The notes beneath the pieces were generated by a model, which made no database searches, was not told the DNA's origin, and saw nothing but the letters and a program-made list of their open reading frames with translations. A DNA stretch of 18,484 bases. Source: Parcubacteria group bacterium GW2011_GWA2_45_30. GTDB lineage: Bacteria > Patescibacteriota > Minisyncoccia > Sungbacterales > HO2-52-23. This document shows positions 13,151-18,484 of the stretch, in pieces (within the stretch, counting starts at the first letter, position 1; every line of letters begins with the position of its first letter). The stretch spans positions 1 to 18,484 of the forward strand of contig LCKU01000022.1 in the NCBI GenBank assembly GCA_001001625.1. Direction: 5' to 3'. The position numbers were made by a program, and so were the translations under genes.

Positions 13151-13598
13151 TCCGACGCGTTAAATTACGCGCATATTTTTCCAGAACGTTGTATTTGGTT
13201 TCGGGTTCCGGATCGGTAATCCTCTGCCCGCCGCGCAAGGCCGCGAGCGCCTTTAACACCGCTTCTTTATTCAAGCCATGATGCTCCAGGACCTCTTTAG
13301 CGCGCGAAGGAATTTCCAAAAGCGACAAGAATAAATGCTCGGTTGAAATAAATTCGTCCTTCAGATGCGAGGCCTCGCGATGCGCCTGCTCAATCACTTT
13401 GGCCAGATCATGCGTTAAATAAACCTGACCCAAAGGAGTGGCAATCACCGCGCCCCGCGGCATGGAATCCACAACCTCCAGCAGACGATCCATAAAAAGC
13501 GATACGTCAATTTCCAATTTTTCCAGAATCGCGTCCACGGTTCCTTCTTCCTGCAATACCAAAGATGCCAGAAGATGCAAAACATGTGGCACGGACAA
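13089..13598 (-). pseudogene. clpB: ClpB N-terminal fragment, cut at both ends
   Basis: The frame reads HVLHLLASLVLQEEGTVDAI, matching the Clp N domain (the usual 'EHLLLALL...EGVV..IL..LG' segment), then a second Clp repeat (STEHLFLSLLEIPSRAKEVL) and the linker ETKYNVLEKYARNLT. At about 13160 homology stops and switches to the frame of the large fragment at GVGKT, so the last 24 or so residues here are out of frame. At the other end, the first roughly 30 residues of the N domain (the 'FT.K.QEAL..A' helix) are absent: a TAG lies in frame two codons before the TTG at 13598, and a long palindrome begins at 13588. Confidence 0.8.
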
Positions 13599-13684
13599 AT
13601 ACTACTCACTCGGCAATGGGAGCCCTCCGCTACGTTCGCTCGCGGCTTCCCTTATTGCCTCGTTCGTATATTTGTTGCCGTGCC
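13588..13684. repeat. nested 97-base palindrome at the broken 5' end of clpB
   Basis: GGCACGG (13588-13594) pairs with CCGTGCC (13678-13684), CAAATA (13596-13601) with TATTTG (13669-13674), GGCAAT (13612-13617) with ATTGCC (13654-13659), and GGGAGCC (13618-13624) with GGCTTCCC (13644-13651), with CCGC/GCGG at the tip. It contains CAATGGGAG, as the A-F family does, but is otherwise a simple long hairpin. The clpB homology ends at its left edge. Confidence 0.8.
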
Positions 13685-13775
13685 TCCGCAAATTTCGCAG
13701 AAGCGCACGTTGCCTCGCTCAATAGATTTTATTTAACGTTAAGAAAGTTGTCGGCTCGCTTAAGGATTCTCTTAT

Positions 13776-13896
13776 TGTATCCGCCTGCGGCGGCTTCACT
13801 AGGGGTCGGATGTGAAATTTCGCTTTGCGAAAACCAAGCTTTCACGTCCTCCCATTGTCTGAAATTGCAGTTGCCTCAATCGCAACTTGACTCACT
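13776..13896 (-). repeat. structured dispersed repeat, copy C (3' arm lost)
   Basis: On the minus strand it starts GTGAGTC (from 13895), then TTGCGATTGAGG and CAATTTCAGACA, leading into the conserved ATGGGAGG. P2 is GGACGTGAAA with TTTCACATCC (13808-13849), with one C/A mismatch, enclosing TTTCGC with GCGAAA after a GCTTGG bulge. Then CCGACCCCTAGTGA and a P3 hairpin CCGCC/GGCGG (13781-13793). No complement to the outer 5' arm follows. The rest of 13685-14185 holds a small AGGCGC/GCGCCT hairpin (13916-13930), a promoter and a terminator; no gene is seen. Confidence 0.8.
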
Positions 13897-14032
13897 ATTT
13901 AAAATTTCTTATTGTAGGCGCTTAGCGCCTTTTACTGTTTTTAAAAGCACATTCCCTCATTTATGCTGAAATTGTTTTCCTTAATACTTTGTACTATATA
14001 CTCGCTACTGGATACTTATCCACAACATCCCC

Positions 14033-14061
14033 ATTATACCCAAAAACTTTATGAAAATCAA
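14033..14061 (-). promoter_or_regulatory. promoter upstream of the broken clpB
   Basis: On the minus strand TTGATT (14056-14061) and TATAAT (14033-14038) are separated by 17 bases. It points toward clpB, but about 430 bases of repeats now lie between its predicted start (near 14026) and the first clpB homology. It is probably the old clpB promoter. Confidence 0.65.
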
Positions 14062-14070
14062 GCAGCCCCA

Positions 14071-14098
14071 ATAAAAATAGCCAATGGAGCGCATTGGC
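14071..14098 (-). terminator. Rho-independent terminator of the aminotransferase gene
   Basis: GCCAATG (14080-14086) pairs with CATTGGC (14092-14098). On the minus strand the stem is followed by TATTTTTAT (14071-14079). It lies about 90 bases after the stop at 14186. Confidence 0.8.
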
Positions 14099-14185
14099 CA
14101 ACATAAGAATTGGTTTAATGAATCATCCAACGAGCTAACTTTATTTCCTAATTGATAATGCTATTTTTGCGATAGTTCTTGCTGA

Positions 14186-15610
14186 TTACTTCATAGAATG
14201 CTGGATGTGAACAAGTGATGTTTCAAGCGCATGCAGGAACTCGCCGATCTCTTTTTCGGTAACTACCAGCGGCGGCATAAAGCGGATCGTGGGATTAATA
14301 TTGCTATTTCCCGCGCCCATCGTAACTATACCGCACTTCAGAAGACGCGCCAGCACGACATCGCAAAACTGCGGAGCCGGAATATCGCTTCCATCCGGCC
14401 GCCGTTCTCGAAATTCAACTCCCTGATGAAGTCCAAGTTTTCTATGGATGCAAAATAGACCGATCGCGGAATTACCGTCAGGGAAACTTTGGGCAATAAC
14501 GCGCTCAATTCCTATCGCCAGAATTTCTCCCATATCTTTTCCGTGGCCCACTAAGTCCCCGCCTCCGTATTCGGGCTTTTTTTCTTCCAAGGCATAAATC
14601 GTCGCAATCGCCTTCAGCACACCCTCCGGATTCCACTGAAACGTGCTTGAATCGCCGCCTTCCGGAAAATTTTCATGTCCGGCCAGACGAGGGTTTAAAC
14701 TGTCAAACGCAGCAAAGGCAATCGGATAGCCGCTCGCGAATGATTTTGAACCAAGTACGATATCCGGTTTAATCCCGTATTGCTGAAATGCAAACCAGGT
14801 TCCCGTACGTCCGAAGCCGGTTTGAATATCATCATCCACCAGCAATATTTTTTTCCCCCAAAGATAATTAAGAAACTCTACGGTATAAAAATCCGCCGGT
14901 ATGATTCCACCCTCGCCCTGTACCAACTCGAATATGACATAACCAATATCCGCAAGCGGAAGGCGTTTCAGTTGTTGATAACACTCGTCCAAAACCTTTT
15001 GGGATCCGCATGGATACGGAAGATGAAAGATGCCATCCGGAACCAAAAATCCTTCTTTATGCACTGACTTGGACATGGTGGCAGTAAGAGCATATCCCGG
15101 CCTTCCATGAAATGCTCCGTCAAACGCAAGGCCCAAACGTTTTTTCGTGAGCCAGGGAATAAATTTAGAGAGGATGGTATTTACCATCTTTCCGCCATCC
15201 ACCTGCTTCATAATTTTCGTCGTGCAACCAAAGGTATGACGCGCCAACATTTCCACCAGCGCGGGCTGGGAAATTTCGATGGTTTTACCATCAACCGTGA
15301 TCTCAAAACTAAAAGGAAAGTCAGAAGCAATGAGCGACTCCAAAAGTTCCGGCTCATTACGCAGATTAGCTTCATACTTCTGACGCTCATACTCATAACA
15401 AATTTTGCGGAACAGGCGATTACCATGTCCAATATTAATAATTCCAACCTGTGAACACCAATCGGTATAAACTCCGCCGTCTACGGCAAATAATTTACAA
15501 CCCAGGGCATGCGAAAATATCGGAAGTTTTGCGCCGCGCGGGATTGTATCCGGCACCATAAGACGCCAATAGCGTTCCCAGAAATCTTTTTCGTTAAATG
15601 GGTGTTCCAT
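14186..15610 (-). CDS. class III PLP-dependent aminotransferase
   Basis: 474 residues of the ornithine/lysine/GABA aminotransferase fold. Visible landmarks: FDGAFHGRPGYALTAT (about 163-177, the aromatic-His-Gly motif beside PLP), ELVQGEGGIIPADF (about 228-241), DDIQTGFGRTGTWFAFQQYG (Asp260 for the pyridine nitrogen; the family usually has DEVQTG) and IVLGSKSFASGYP, with Lys289 as the Schiff-base lysine. The phosphate-binding stretch is unusual: VDGGKMVNTI where most members have SG.EA.E.A; L-lysine 6-aminotransferase has a VDGG-type loop there, as I recall, so a Lat-like enzyme is one possibility. The substrate cannot be fixed from sequence. It is a single-gene transcript ending at the terminator at 14071-14098. 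The ATG at 15610 lacks a clear ribosome binding site. Confidence 0.88.
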   Translation of the reverse strand: MEHPFNEKDFWERYWRLMVPDTIPRGAKLPIFSHALGCKLFAVDGGVYTDWCSQVGIINIGHGNRLFRKICYEYERQKYEANLRNEPELLESLIASDFPFSFEITVDGKTIEISQPALVEMLARHTFGCTTKIMKQVDGGKMVNTILSKFIPWLTKKRLGLAFDGAFHGRPGYALTATMSKSVHKEGFLVPDGIFHLPYPCGSQKVLDECYQQLKRLPLADIGYVIFELVQGEGGIIPADFYTVEFLNYLWGKKILLVDDDIQTGFGRTGTWFAFQQYGIKPDIVLGSKSFASGYPIAFAAFDSLNPRLAGHENFPEGGDSSTFQWNPEGVLKAIATIYALEEKKPEYGGGDLVGHGKDMGEILAIGIERVIAQSFPDGNSAIGLFCIHRKLGLHQGVEFRERRPDGSDIPAPQFCDVVLARLLKCGIVTMGAGNSNINPTIRFMPPLVVTEKEIGEFLHALETSLVHIQHSMK

Positions 15611-15642
15611 CGAAAAACCCCCGTTTCCATGTAAAAGTGCTG

Positions 15643-15879
15643 TTATGACTCACTCGTACCACAAGGCATAAAAAAAGCAACGGCACTCGTTCGCATATAC
15701 GGTTTCTCGGCAATATGATTTTGAAACACATTCGTTCGCCCAGCGGCTCGGGAAATAGGCAGCTCAAGATCTTCTACGAAGACGAACCAAATAGTTACTC
15801 TGGAGCTTTTGAAGCCGATATAGGCCACAACCACGGTGGCAACCAACGCAATCGCCAGCACCCACTCGGGCCTCCACAT
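15643..15879 (-). pseudogene. remnant of a small two-helix membrane protein gene
   Basis: The frame from 15879 encodes 78 residues with one strong membrane helix (WVLAIALVATVVVAYIGF). Just upstream in another frame is a second hydrophobic stretch (SLSILGIWIATAMIVAG, then RADVE). Dropping one base in the CCC of the minus strand at 15868-15870 would join them as RADVEA-EWVLAIALVA, a typical two-helix hairpin. Upstream of the first helix that frame is closed by TAA with no ordinary start. The C-terminal half overlaps a sequence resembling the 3' arm of the dispersed repeat, so it may not be native protein. The gene looks decayed. Confidence 0.4.
15700..15760 (-). repeat. possible degenerate 3' half of the dispersed repeat
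   Basis: The minus strand reads GTGTTTCAAAATCATATTGC followed by CGAG, close to the 3' end of copy B (GTGTTTCAAAACCGCGATAC, CGAG), and is preceded by GAGCCGC...GCG as in P3. No P2 or 5' arm is seen. Confidence 0.35.
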
Positions 15880-15956
15880 CCGCGCGCCCGGCCACGATCA
15901 TGGCGGTTGCGATCCAAATGCCCAGAATTGATAAACTGACCCAAGATTAAGACGCG

Positions 15957-15971
15957 AAAGGTGTCACCTTT
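15957..15971. repeat. 15-base palindrome AAAGGTGTCACCTTT
   Basis: AAAGGTG and CACCTTT pair around one T. It lies in the gap 15880-16002, which contains no gene I can support, and is followed on the plus strand by TTTTG. Possible operator or terminator remnant. Confidence 0.4.
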
Positions 15972-16002
15972 TTGTTTGACTTTTTTCTGCTCGTGGGAAG
16001 CA

Positions 16003-16242
16003 TTACGTAATGTCATAGTCAGTAAACTCATCTAAATCAATATTTTCTTCCTCATTGATTTTATTCTGTTCAGAACATACATCAACAACAGCTTTTTCAA
16101 AATCATTTTCATACACAAAATACGAAGCAGTGCCAAGAGAAACAACACCGATAATAGAACCCATTAGAAACCACAACGCCTCCTTTATTCCTCTCGCTTG
16201 ATAAATTTTATTCACCAAAAAGAACGCCTTTTTTAATAACAT
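16003..16242 (-). CDS. small single-pass membrane protein
   Basis: 79 residues. A basic N terminus (MLLKKAFFLVNKIYQARGIK) leads to a membrane helix (LWFLMGSIIGVVSLGTASYF) and a very acidic tail (NEEENIDLDEFTDYDIT). Its start overlaps the 3' end of the MraZ-like gene by 10 bases, so the two are probably one transcript. In normal division clusters mraZ is followed by rsmH and ftsL; this protein is not recognisably either, though its single-helix layout is loosely FtsL-like. Function unknown. Confidence 0.6.
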   Translation of the reverse strand: MLLKKAFFLVNKIYQARGIKEALWFLMGSIIGVVSLGTASYFVYENDFEKAVVDVCSEQNKINEEENIDLDEFTDYDIT

Positions 16243-16799
16243 GTTTTTAATATTGATATGCTCAAAAGAACGTCAAAAACCTTCTTTTTCTTTGTTATAT
16301 TAAGCTTCGGATTGGCTTTTATAAAATTCTGATGATCAGATTTCAATAGTCCCCACAAACTCACCGATACTTTTGGTGGACATTGATTCAATCTTAAATT
16401 GGCCATCGTTGTTTTGAATGATAACAAATTACGAAACTCTTTAATACGTGAAAGTTCAATAGCCATGACAGTTTTTCTGAACTTCCAAAACTCCTTTTCT
16501 GCCCAGATGTTAACATCGGTTTTGCTGGGCAAAACGATAACCCGTTCTTTAATTCTTGCGTATTCTTTAATACTGTCTGGTATAACAATGGTACCGTCTT
16601 TATTCATTTTTATCCTAACAGACTCCGCAAGGAGCGACCGGATAGATTGAAGAGAACACACAAGTAATCGTGCGGACAATTCCCTCCATTGCTTGTTACT
16701 ATATATTACCAGAGAGGGATGAAGGTCGTGCGGTACTTTAGTTATCACAACCCCATCAAGAGATCTTGTAAAAATTTTATTTGGTATTCGCAATTTCAT
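16233..16799 (-). CDS. MraZ-like protein with double AbrB-type fold and a C-terminal extension
   Basis: 188 residues from the ATG at 16799 (an in-frame TTG at 16808 would add three). The pattern follows MraZ: LRIPNKIF, VVITK, LVIYSNKQWRELSARL, then IKMNKDGTIVIPDSIKEYAR, VIVLPSKTDVNIWAEKEFWK (compare MraZ 'D.QGRI.IP..LREYA', 'EIW....W'). MraZ is a ring-forming DNA-binding regulator of the division-cell wall operon. Here the usual N-terminal 'GEY...LD.KGR' is missing apart from its end, the second GR is GT, and about 75 extra basic residues follow. No rsmH or fts genes are nearby. It may be a divergent paralogue rather than the housekeeping MraZ. Confidence 0.65.
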   Translation of the reverse strand: MKLRIPNKIFTRSLDGVVITKVPHDLHPSLVIYSNKQWRELSARLLVCSLQSIRSLLAESVRIKMNKDGTIVIPDSIKEYARIKERVIVLPSKTDVNIWAEKEFWKFRKTVMAIELSRIKEFRNLLSFKTTMANLRLNQCPPKVSVSLWGLLKSDHQNFIKANPKLNITKKKKVFDVLLSISILKTCY

Positions 16800-16862
16800 T
16801 TTGTTCAAGATGGATTAAATCGCCGTTTTAATTGAACCGCCTTTTGTTCGAAAAAGAGTTGT

Positions 16863-17594
16863 CTATTTGCGTTTTAAGCGCGAGAGATAGTGTAATGGAG
16901 ATCGTGGACCGTGATAAGCGGGCTGCGGCGCGATAAATAATTTCATATCTTTAAAGGCCTTTTTTAATTCTTTGAAGAAACAATGGTACTTTTGATTTAA
17001 AAAATCCCTGCTTTGAAAAATTAAAATATCCGGATTAAATACTTCTATTTCGTCGAGAAGTAATTGTAGTTCTTTTTCCTTTCCAAAAATATGTTTTCTG
17101 TTTTCCCCACCAGATCTGCGTTTCCTATTTTTGGTTACAAATTTATATAAGTTTATTAAAGCAATGAAAGAAAGGAGGTTAATATTAAAAATTCTCACAC
17201 CCTCTTTATAGCTCCTTGATTTCTTTATCAAACCCCATCTATTACTGAAAAACCAATTTTGCAAAAAGTAGATGCTGGTAATATAGGTTCCTGACATATT
17301 CGGGTTCATCGTTTTTATATGATTATGCATACTCTCAACGACTTCTCGTTTTTCTTTGAACCCGAGGATTCTCCCCCTCGACTCATCTTTGCCCAAATCG
17401 AGCCCCACAAAAAGAATCTTTTTACATCCCTTGTCGCCATAATTCGACCCAATGAAAGGGTAACTGGCAAATTTCCATGTCTTAAAACCATACTCCTTCA
17501 CTTCTCCCGTTTTAGGATTTATGTCATTTGTAATAAAAAAAGCACGATAAAGAGCCTTTATTTTTTTCTCAATTTTTTTCATGTCACCACCCAT
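16863..17594 (-). CDS. uncharacterised protein, possibly uracil-DNA-glycosylase superfamily
   Basis: 243 residues, or 239 if the second ATG (17583) is used; the latter has GGTGGT six bases upstream and is the better start. FIGSNYGDKG followed by KKILFVGLDLGKDE resembles the first motif of the uracil-DNA glycosylase superfamily ('vGe.yg...kkilfvG..PG'), and FNPDILIFQSRDF recalls the later 'P..iv..G' strand. The C terminus FIAPQPAYHGPRSPLHYLSR could hold a His equivalent to the HPS motif, but this is uncertain. Lys- and Ile-rich, AT-rich composition differs from the genes on the other side of 15.6 kb. It lies after the GIY-YIG gene on the same strand. Confidence 0.5.
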   Translation of the reverse strand: MGGDMKKIEKKIKALYRAFFITNDINPKTGEVKEYGFKTWKFASYPFIGSNYGDKGCKKILFVGLDLGKDESRGRILGFKEKREVVESMHNHIKTMNPNMSGTYITSIYFLQNWFFSNRWGLIKKSRSYKEGVRIFNINLLSFIALINLYKFVTKNRKRRSGGENRKHIFGKEKELQLLLDEIEVFNPDILIFQSRDFLNQKYHCFFKELKKAFKDMKLFIAPQPAYHGPRSPLHYLSRLKRK

Positions 17595-17653
17595 AATAAT
17601 GTTGCGGCTAAACGCAAAGTTATTCGTGTTATTTTTAACGCGTTATTCACTAA

Positions 17654-18055
17654 CTAATTCTTATGATTTAATGGCGGTAATTCAAGATGCTTTTTCTCAA
17701 ATTCATTAAGTAGTTTTTGTTCGGCTTTTTTAGGATCATTTGAAAAATAGAATTTACACTTAAGATTAAAACCGGCTTGCTGTAGATTCCAGAACCTTTT
17801 AATTGCCTTTCTTCTGCTGAAGTTTCTTCCTTCTGCGGTGGCCTTAAATCCATTTGGAAAAGTAAGTAATCGTTCTCGCAGGTTACTCCTCGTCATGCCT
17901 ATATAAACAATATTGGTTTTTCTGCGAAGCCTTGGAAATTTTTTGTTTGCCAAAATCAAATAGACCCCGGGCTTTTTCCGGACCCGCCTAAGAGAGGAAA
18001 ATTTTAGAGTTAGTGACTTTTTCAAGTATAAAAAAGGTTGGGTTTTAAAACACAA
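17654..18055 (-). CDS. single-domain GIY-YIG nuclease
   Basis: 133 residues from a TTG at 18055; the true start may be further in, as no ribosome binding site is clear. KKPGVYLIL and NIVYIGMT form the GIY...YIG pair, followed by the conserved Arg in RERLLTFP and a Glu in LLNEFEKKHLELPPLN matching the metal-binding Glu. The family makes DNA strand breaks in repair, restriction and mobile elements; stand-alone members of this size are common and mostly of unknown role. Homing or defence roles would be speculation. It is basic and AT-rich like its neighbours and reads toward the UDG-like gene with about 60-70 bases between. Confidence 0.85.
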   Translation of the reverse strand: MCFKTQPFLYLKKSLTLKFSSLRRVRKKPGVYLILANKKFPRLRRKTNIVYIGMTRSNLRERLLTFPNGFKATAEGRNFSRRKAIKRFWNLQQAGFNLKCKFYFSNDPKKAEQKLLNEFEKKHLELPPLNHKN

Positions 18056-18104
18056 AGCCCCACGTTTGCTAGATTTTCAGTCCTATGCCCCTTTTGACAC
18101 ATAC

Positions 18105-18145
18105 CCATGAGAGTCGCTGAACGCAAGGTTCAACACTTCTCATGG
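18105..18145. repeat. hairpin in the intergenic region upstream of the GIY-YIG gene
   Basis: CCATGAG (18105-18111) pairs with CTCATGG (18139-18145), and inside it TGAAC (18118-18122) pairs with GTTCA (18128-18132). The gap 18056-18370 otherwise has a terminator at 18253-18286 and two small palindromes (AACACTGTGTT at 18290 and ACACTAAGTGT at 18303). No gene is seen. Confidence 0.5.
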
Positions 18146-18252
18146 AATTTTAACCATACATTATGACGGAGCCGATATGATTGCGGAGAATCTTTTCATC
18201 ACGAATATTATAACTCTTTTTATATATTTCTGCAATTTTTCGTAAACCAAAC

Positions 18253-18286
18253 CCCCTCAACCGGAATTTCCGTTGAGGGGTTTATA
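18253..18286 (+). terminator. strong terminator hairpin, possibly two-way
   Basis: CCCCTCAA (18253-18260) pairs with TTGAGGGG (18273-18280), with CGGAA/TTCCG inside, followed by TTTATATT. On the minus strand it is followed by TTTGGTTT, a weaker tail. No plus-strand gene was found ending just before it, so it may end a non-coding transcript. Confidence 0.65.
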
Positions 18287-18370
18287 TTAAACACTGTGTT
18301 AAACACTAAGTGTCGCACATTTCGTTATACAAAAAAAGCAGGGATGCGCTACCTTGAGAAAAACTCCTGA

Positions 18371-18484
18371 GCGAGTGTTGCGGTTGAGGGTATTTTCTAT
18401 TTTAGACAATGGGAGGACAAATTTGCTTGGTTTGCGCGTAGCGCAAAAATTTGTCCGACCCTTAGCGAGGCCGCCGCCGGAGCG
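18371..18484 (+). repeat. structured dispersed repeat, copy D (cut by the window edge)
   Basis: GCGAGTG (18371-18377), TTGCGGTTGAGG (18378-18389), AATGGGAGG (18408-18416). P2: GGACAAATTT (18415-18424) with AAATTTGTCC (18447-18456), enclosing TTTGCGC (18431-18437) with GCGCAAA (18441-18447) after a GCTTGG bulge. Then CGACCCTTAGCGAG and the 5' side of P3, GGCCGC (18469-18474). The outer 3' arm lies beyond the window. Confidence 0.85.

Noticed and set aside
14231..15454. Plus-strand frames opposite the aminotransferase
   Set aside because: Antisense shadows with no ribosome binding site or homology.
18094..18122. TTGACA at 18094 as a promoter
   Set aside because: The position 17 bases downstream reads CTGAAC, not a -10 box, and no plus-strand gene follows.
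1..18484. CRISPR array, tRNA or rRNA genes
   Set aside because: No regularly spaced direct repeats with unique spacers and no tRNA-like TTCRA arm with a matching fold were found by eye. The repeats present are hairpins.

Overview
The window looks like a chromosomal piece of a candidate-phyla-radiation (Patescibacteria/Parcubacteria-like) bacterium. This is inference. It rests on a giant secreted protein joining a metal-site domain, a Pro/Glu linker, a lamin-tail domain and beta-helix repeats; on many small orphan genes; on near-consensus sigma70-type promoters placed so that two mRNAs would start at their ATG; and on very many hairpin repeats between genes. TGA is used as a normal stop. No rRNA, tRNA or CRISPR array was seen.

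Layout. 1-4.7 kb (+): a membrane-anchored small protein overlapping a 1294-residue exported multidomain protein, then a small helical gene that appears frameshifted. 5.0-6.9 kb (+): a secreted S41/CtpA-type protease translationally coupled to an exported protein of unknown function. 7.0-8.6 kb (+): a stand-alone ERAP1-like C-terminal domain of an M1 aminopeptidase without its catalytic half, then a 70-residue protein. 8.9-9.45 kb (+): endonuclease III cut short before its iron-sulfur cysteines by an inverted repeat. 9.8-10.9 kb (+): two small orphan genes with good promoters, separated by a cluster of hairpins. 11.0-13.6 kb (-): clpB, damaged twice (an internal deletion of roughly 115 bases at the first Walker A region, and an N terminus that ends at a palindrome). 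14.2-15.6 kb (-): a class III PLP aminotransferase. 15.6-18.1 kb (-): a more AT-rich block with a decayed membrane gene, a small membrane protein, an MraZ-like double AbrB-fold protein, a possible uracil-DNA-glycosylase-superfamily protein and a GIY-YIG nuclease.

The most interesting signal is a dispersed structured repeat of about 110-175 bases. Five copies are recognisable (4797-4970 +, 8612-8759 -, 9535-9668 +, 13776-13896 -, 18371-18484 +), with a possible half copy near 15700-15760 (-). It has an outer stem enclosing two hairpins, i.e. a three-way junction. The stem sequences differ between copies but pairing is kept by compensatory and G-U changes. Linkers and a GCTYGG bulge are conserved in sequence. 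This points to selection on, or mobility through, a folded single strand. Several of these elements, and unrelated palindromes beside them, sit where nth and clpB are broken, so the locus looks shaped by hairpin-element insertion.
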